Shown: positions 62,531-64,000 of the stretch, in pieces
How the letters are laid out: each line of letters begins with the position of its first letter
Numbering within the stretch: the stretch's first letter is position 1
Assembly (NCBI RefSeq): GCF_029227915.1
Contig: NC_079883.1
Location: 31,870,001 to 31,934,000, forward strand
Origin: Hydractinia symbiolongicarpus
Taxonomy: Eukaryota; Cnidaria; Hydrozoa; Anthoathecata; Hydractiniidae
Direction of reading: 5' to 3'
DNA: 64,000 nucleotides
Notes under the pieces: generated by a model
The model's database searches: none
What the model was told of the DNA's origin: nothing
Seen by the model: the letters and a program-made list of their open reading frames with translations, nothing else
Position numbers and translations under genes: made by a program

Positions 62531-64000
62531 AAAACGCATGAGACTTGTAGTTTTCAAAAATGTTTTCAATTTTGATGAGACGCTTAATGAAAGAGGTTTA
62601 ATCGCCGGCAAATGAAATCCCGCGTTTTCCCGTAAATCCGGGGCTTGGCCCGTATAGTCAAAAGTATACAAAGAAAGTACCCAGGGAGTAAACTCATTTC
62701 CCGAACGATTTTTTATATTATTTTTTTACCACTAAACGCATGAGTCTTGTAGTTTTCAAAAATATTTTCATATTTGATGGGACGCTGAATAAAAGAAGTT
62801 TAATCATCGGCAAACGAAAATCCGCGATTTCCCGTAAATCCCGGACTCGGCCCGTATAGTCAAAAGTATACAAAGAAAGTACCCAGGGAGTAAACTCATT
62901 TCCCGAACGATTTTTTAAATTATTTTTTCACCACTAAAACGCATAAGACTTGTAGTTTTTAAAAATGTTTTCATTTTTGATGAGACGCTTAATGAAAGTG
63001 GTTTAATCGCCGGCAAATGAAATCCCGCGTTTTCCCGTAAATCCGGGGCTTCGCTCGTATAGTCAAAATTATACAAAGAAAGTACCCAGGGATTAAACTC
63101 ATTTCCAGAACGATTTTGTAAAATATATTTTCACCACTAAAACGCATGAGACTTGTAGTTTTTAAAAATGTTTTCATTTTTGATGAGACGCTGAATAAAA
63201 GAAGTTTAATCGCCGGCAAACGAAAACCCGCGATTTCCCGTAAATCCCGGCTTGGCCCGTATAGTCAAAAGTATACAAAGAAAGTACCCAGGGAGTAAAC
63301 TCATTTCCCGAACGATTTTTTAAATTATTTTTTCACCACTAAAACGCATGAGACTTGTAGTTTTCAAAAATGTTTTCAATTTTGATGAGACGCTTAATGA
63401 AAGAGGTTTAATCGCCGGCAAATGAAATCCCGCGTTTTCCCGTAAATCCGGGGCTTGGCCCGTATAGTCAAAAGTATACAAAGAAAGTACCCAGGGAGTA
63501 AACTCATTTCCCGAACGATTTTTTATATTATTTTTTTACCACTAAACGCATGAGTCTTGTAGTTTTCAAAAATATTTTCATATTTGATGGGACGCTGAAT
63601 AAAAGAAGTTTAATCGCCGGCAAACGAAAATCCGCGATTTCCCGTAAATCCCGGACTCGGCCCGTATAGTCAAAAGTATACAAAGAAAGTACCCAGGGAG
63701 TAAACTCATTTCCCGAACGATTTTTTAAATTATTTTTTCACCACTAAAACGCATAAGACTTGTAGTTTTTAAAAATGTTTTCATTTTTGATGAGACGCTT
63801 AATGAAAGTGGTTTAATCGCCGGCAAATGAAATCCCGCGTTTTCCCGTAAATCCGGGGCTTCGCTCGTGTAGTCAAAATTATACAAAGAAAGTACCCAGG
63901 GATTAAACTCATTTCCAGAACGATTTTGTAAAATATATTTTCACCACTAAAACGCATGAGACTTGTAGTTTTTAAAAATGTTTTCATTTTTGATGAGACG
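62531..64000. repeat. 4-mer higher-order repeat (810 bp), cut by window end
   Basis: Two units (about 62531-63340 and from 63341 to the window end) share CATGAGTCTTGTAG (near 62740/63550), the U-type GAAATCCCGCGTTTT (62610/63420 and 63010/63820), TTCGCTCGT (63050/63860) and GATTTTGTAAAATATA (63112/63922). Differences are few, for example ATCATCGGC near 62805 against ATCGCCGGC. The array continues beyond the window. Confidence 0.87.

Larger units (their letters stand above)
1..64000. repeat. Satellite array, ~202-203 bp monomer, ~316 head-to-tail copies
   Basis: The same unit recurs without a break from the first base to the last, always in the same orientation. Each unit contains, in order, a T-rich start (TTTTCACCACTAAAACGCAT), a T/A-tract region, GATGAGACGCTGAATAAAAG, a GC-richer centre (CGCCGGCAAACG, CCCGTAAATCCCGG), a GTATA...TATAC dyad, AAAGTACCC and a closing GAACGATTTTTTAAATTA. 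Unit length varies by a few bases through small indels. No unique DNA, mobile element or gene interrupts it. The organisation is that of a eukaryotic centromeric or heterochromatic satellite. I do not recognise the family by name, so species and chromosome location remain inference. Confidence 0.98.

Noticed and set aside
1-64000. CRISPR array
   Set aside because: The repeats are about 203 bp and contiguous, with no short direct repeats separated by unique spacers, no leader and no cas genes.
1-64000. Ribosomal RNA, tRNA or 5S gene cluster
   Set aside because: No conserved rRNA blocks, tRNA arms, or A-box/B-box pair could be seen in the monomer.
1-64000. Transposon or viral insertion, or terminal repeats of one
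   Set aside because: Every stretch inspected reads as the monomer. No target-site duplication, integrase, reverse transcriptase or terminal inverted repeat is present.
1-64000. Telomeric or simple-sequence repeat
   Set aside because: No TTAGG, TTAGGG or TTTAGGG runs occur. The only simple tracts are T runs of up to about nine inside monomers.

Overview
The whole 64,000-base window is one uninterrupted satellite DNA array. A monomer of about 202-203 bp is repeated head to tail in one orientation roughly 316 times, from the first base to the last. I found no unique flanking sequence, no inserted transposon, no RNA gene and no credible protein-coding gene. The short open frames of 60-114 codons are accidental readings of the monomer. 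This is the organisation of a eukaryotic centromeric, pericentromeric or other heterochromatic array in a long-read assembly, not of a bacterial or viral genome. The sequence alone does not name the species. A representative monomer is 38% G+C and unusually rich in CpG: 13 sites against about 7.5 expected from its base composition (hand count).

Layout. Monomers fall into recognisable variants defined by linked diagnostic sites (GAG/AAG/CAG/GAT after ACGCAT; GCTGAATAAAAG versus GCTTAATGAAAG; CCGGCAAACG/CCGGAAAACG/CCGACAAACG; TCGAATG versus TCAAAAG; CCTGTGAG versus CCAGGGAG). These are arranged in irregular higher-order repeats (HORs). 1-2.0 kb: 3-mer HOR of about 606 bp. 2.7-4.4 kb: 4-mer of 810 bp, two copies. 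4.3-7.8 kb: mixed, with 3-/4-mers. 7.8-12.65 kb: 12-mer of 2,427 bp in two near-identical copies. 13.4-19.6 kb: variable 3-, 4-, 5- and 9-mers. 19.6-22.6 kb: mixed. 22.6-26.8 kb: a duplication whose copies drift apart from 9 to 12 monomers. 27.4-32.0 kb: 12-/11-mer pair. 31.2-35.7 kb: 11-mer pair of 2,228 bp. 35.45-39.9 kb: 11-mer pair of 2,221 bp. 39.4-52.7 kb: a very large pair of 35 and 31 monomers, with one 1-monomer and one 3-monomer length difference inside. 52.7-59.2 kb: variable 6-/7-/9-mers rich in a deviant (V) monomer. 59.2-60.7 kb and 62.5-64 kb: 4-mers of 810 bp.

Interpretation. From about 22 to 53 kb the window reads as a series of adjoining and overlapping tandem duplications, with single-monomer gains or losses at homologous positions. 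This is the pattern expected from unequal exchange or replication slippage in register with the monomer. The two edges hold a U-type monomer that I did not see in the interior, suggesting older material at the edges and recently amplified material inside. Candidate functional signals are a conserved short dyad (GTATA-N8-TATAC), a CENP-B-box-like motif one base too short, helically phased CCCG tetrads and an AATAAA hexamer in most monomers. Boundaries between blocks are estimates read by eye, good to roughly +/-100 bp.
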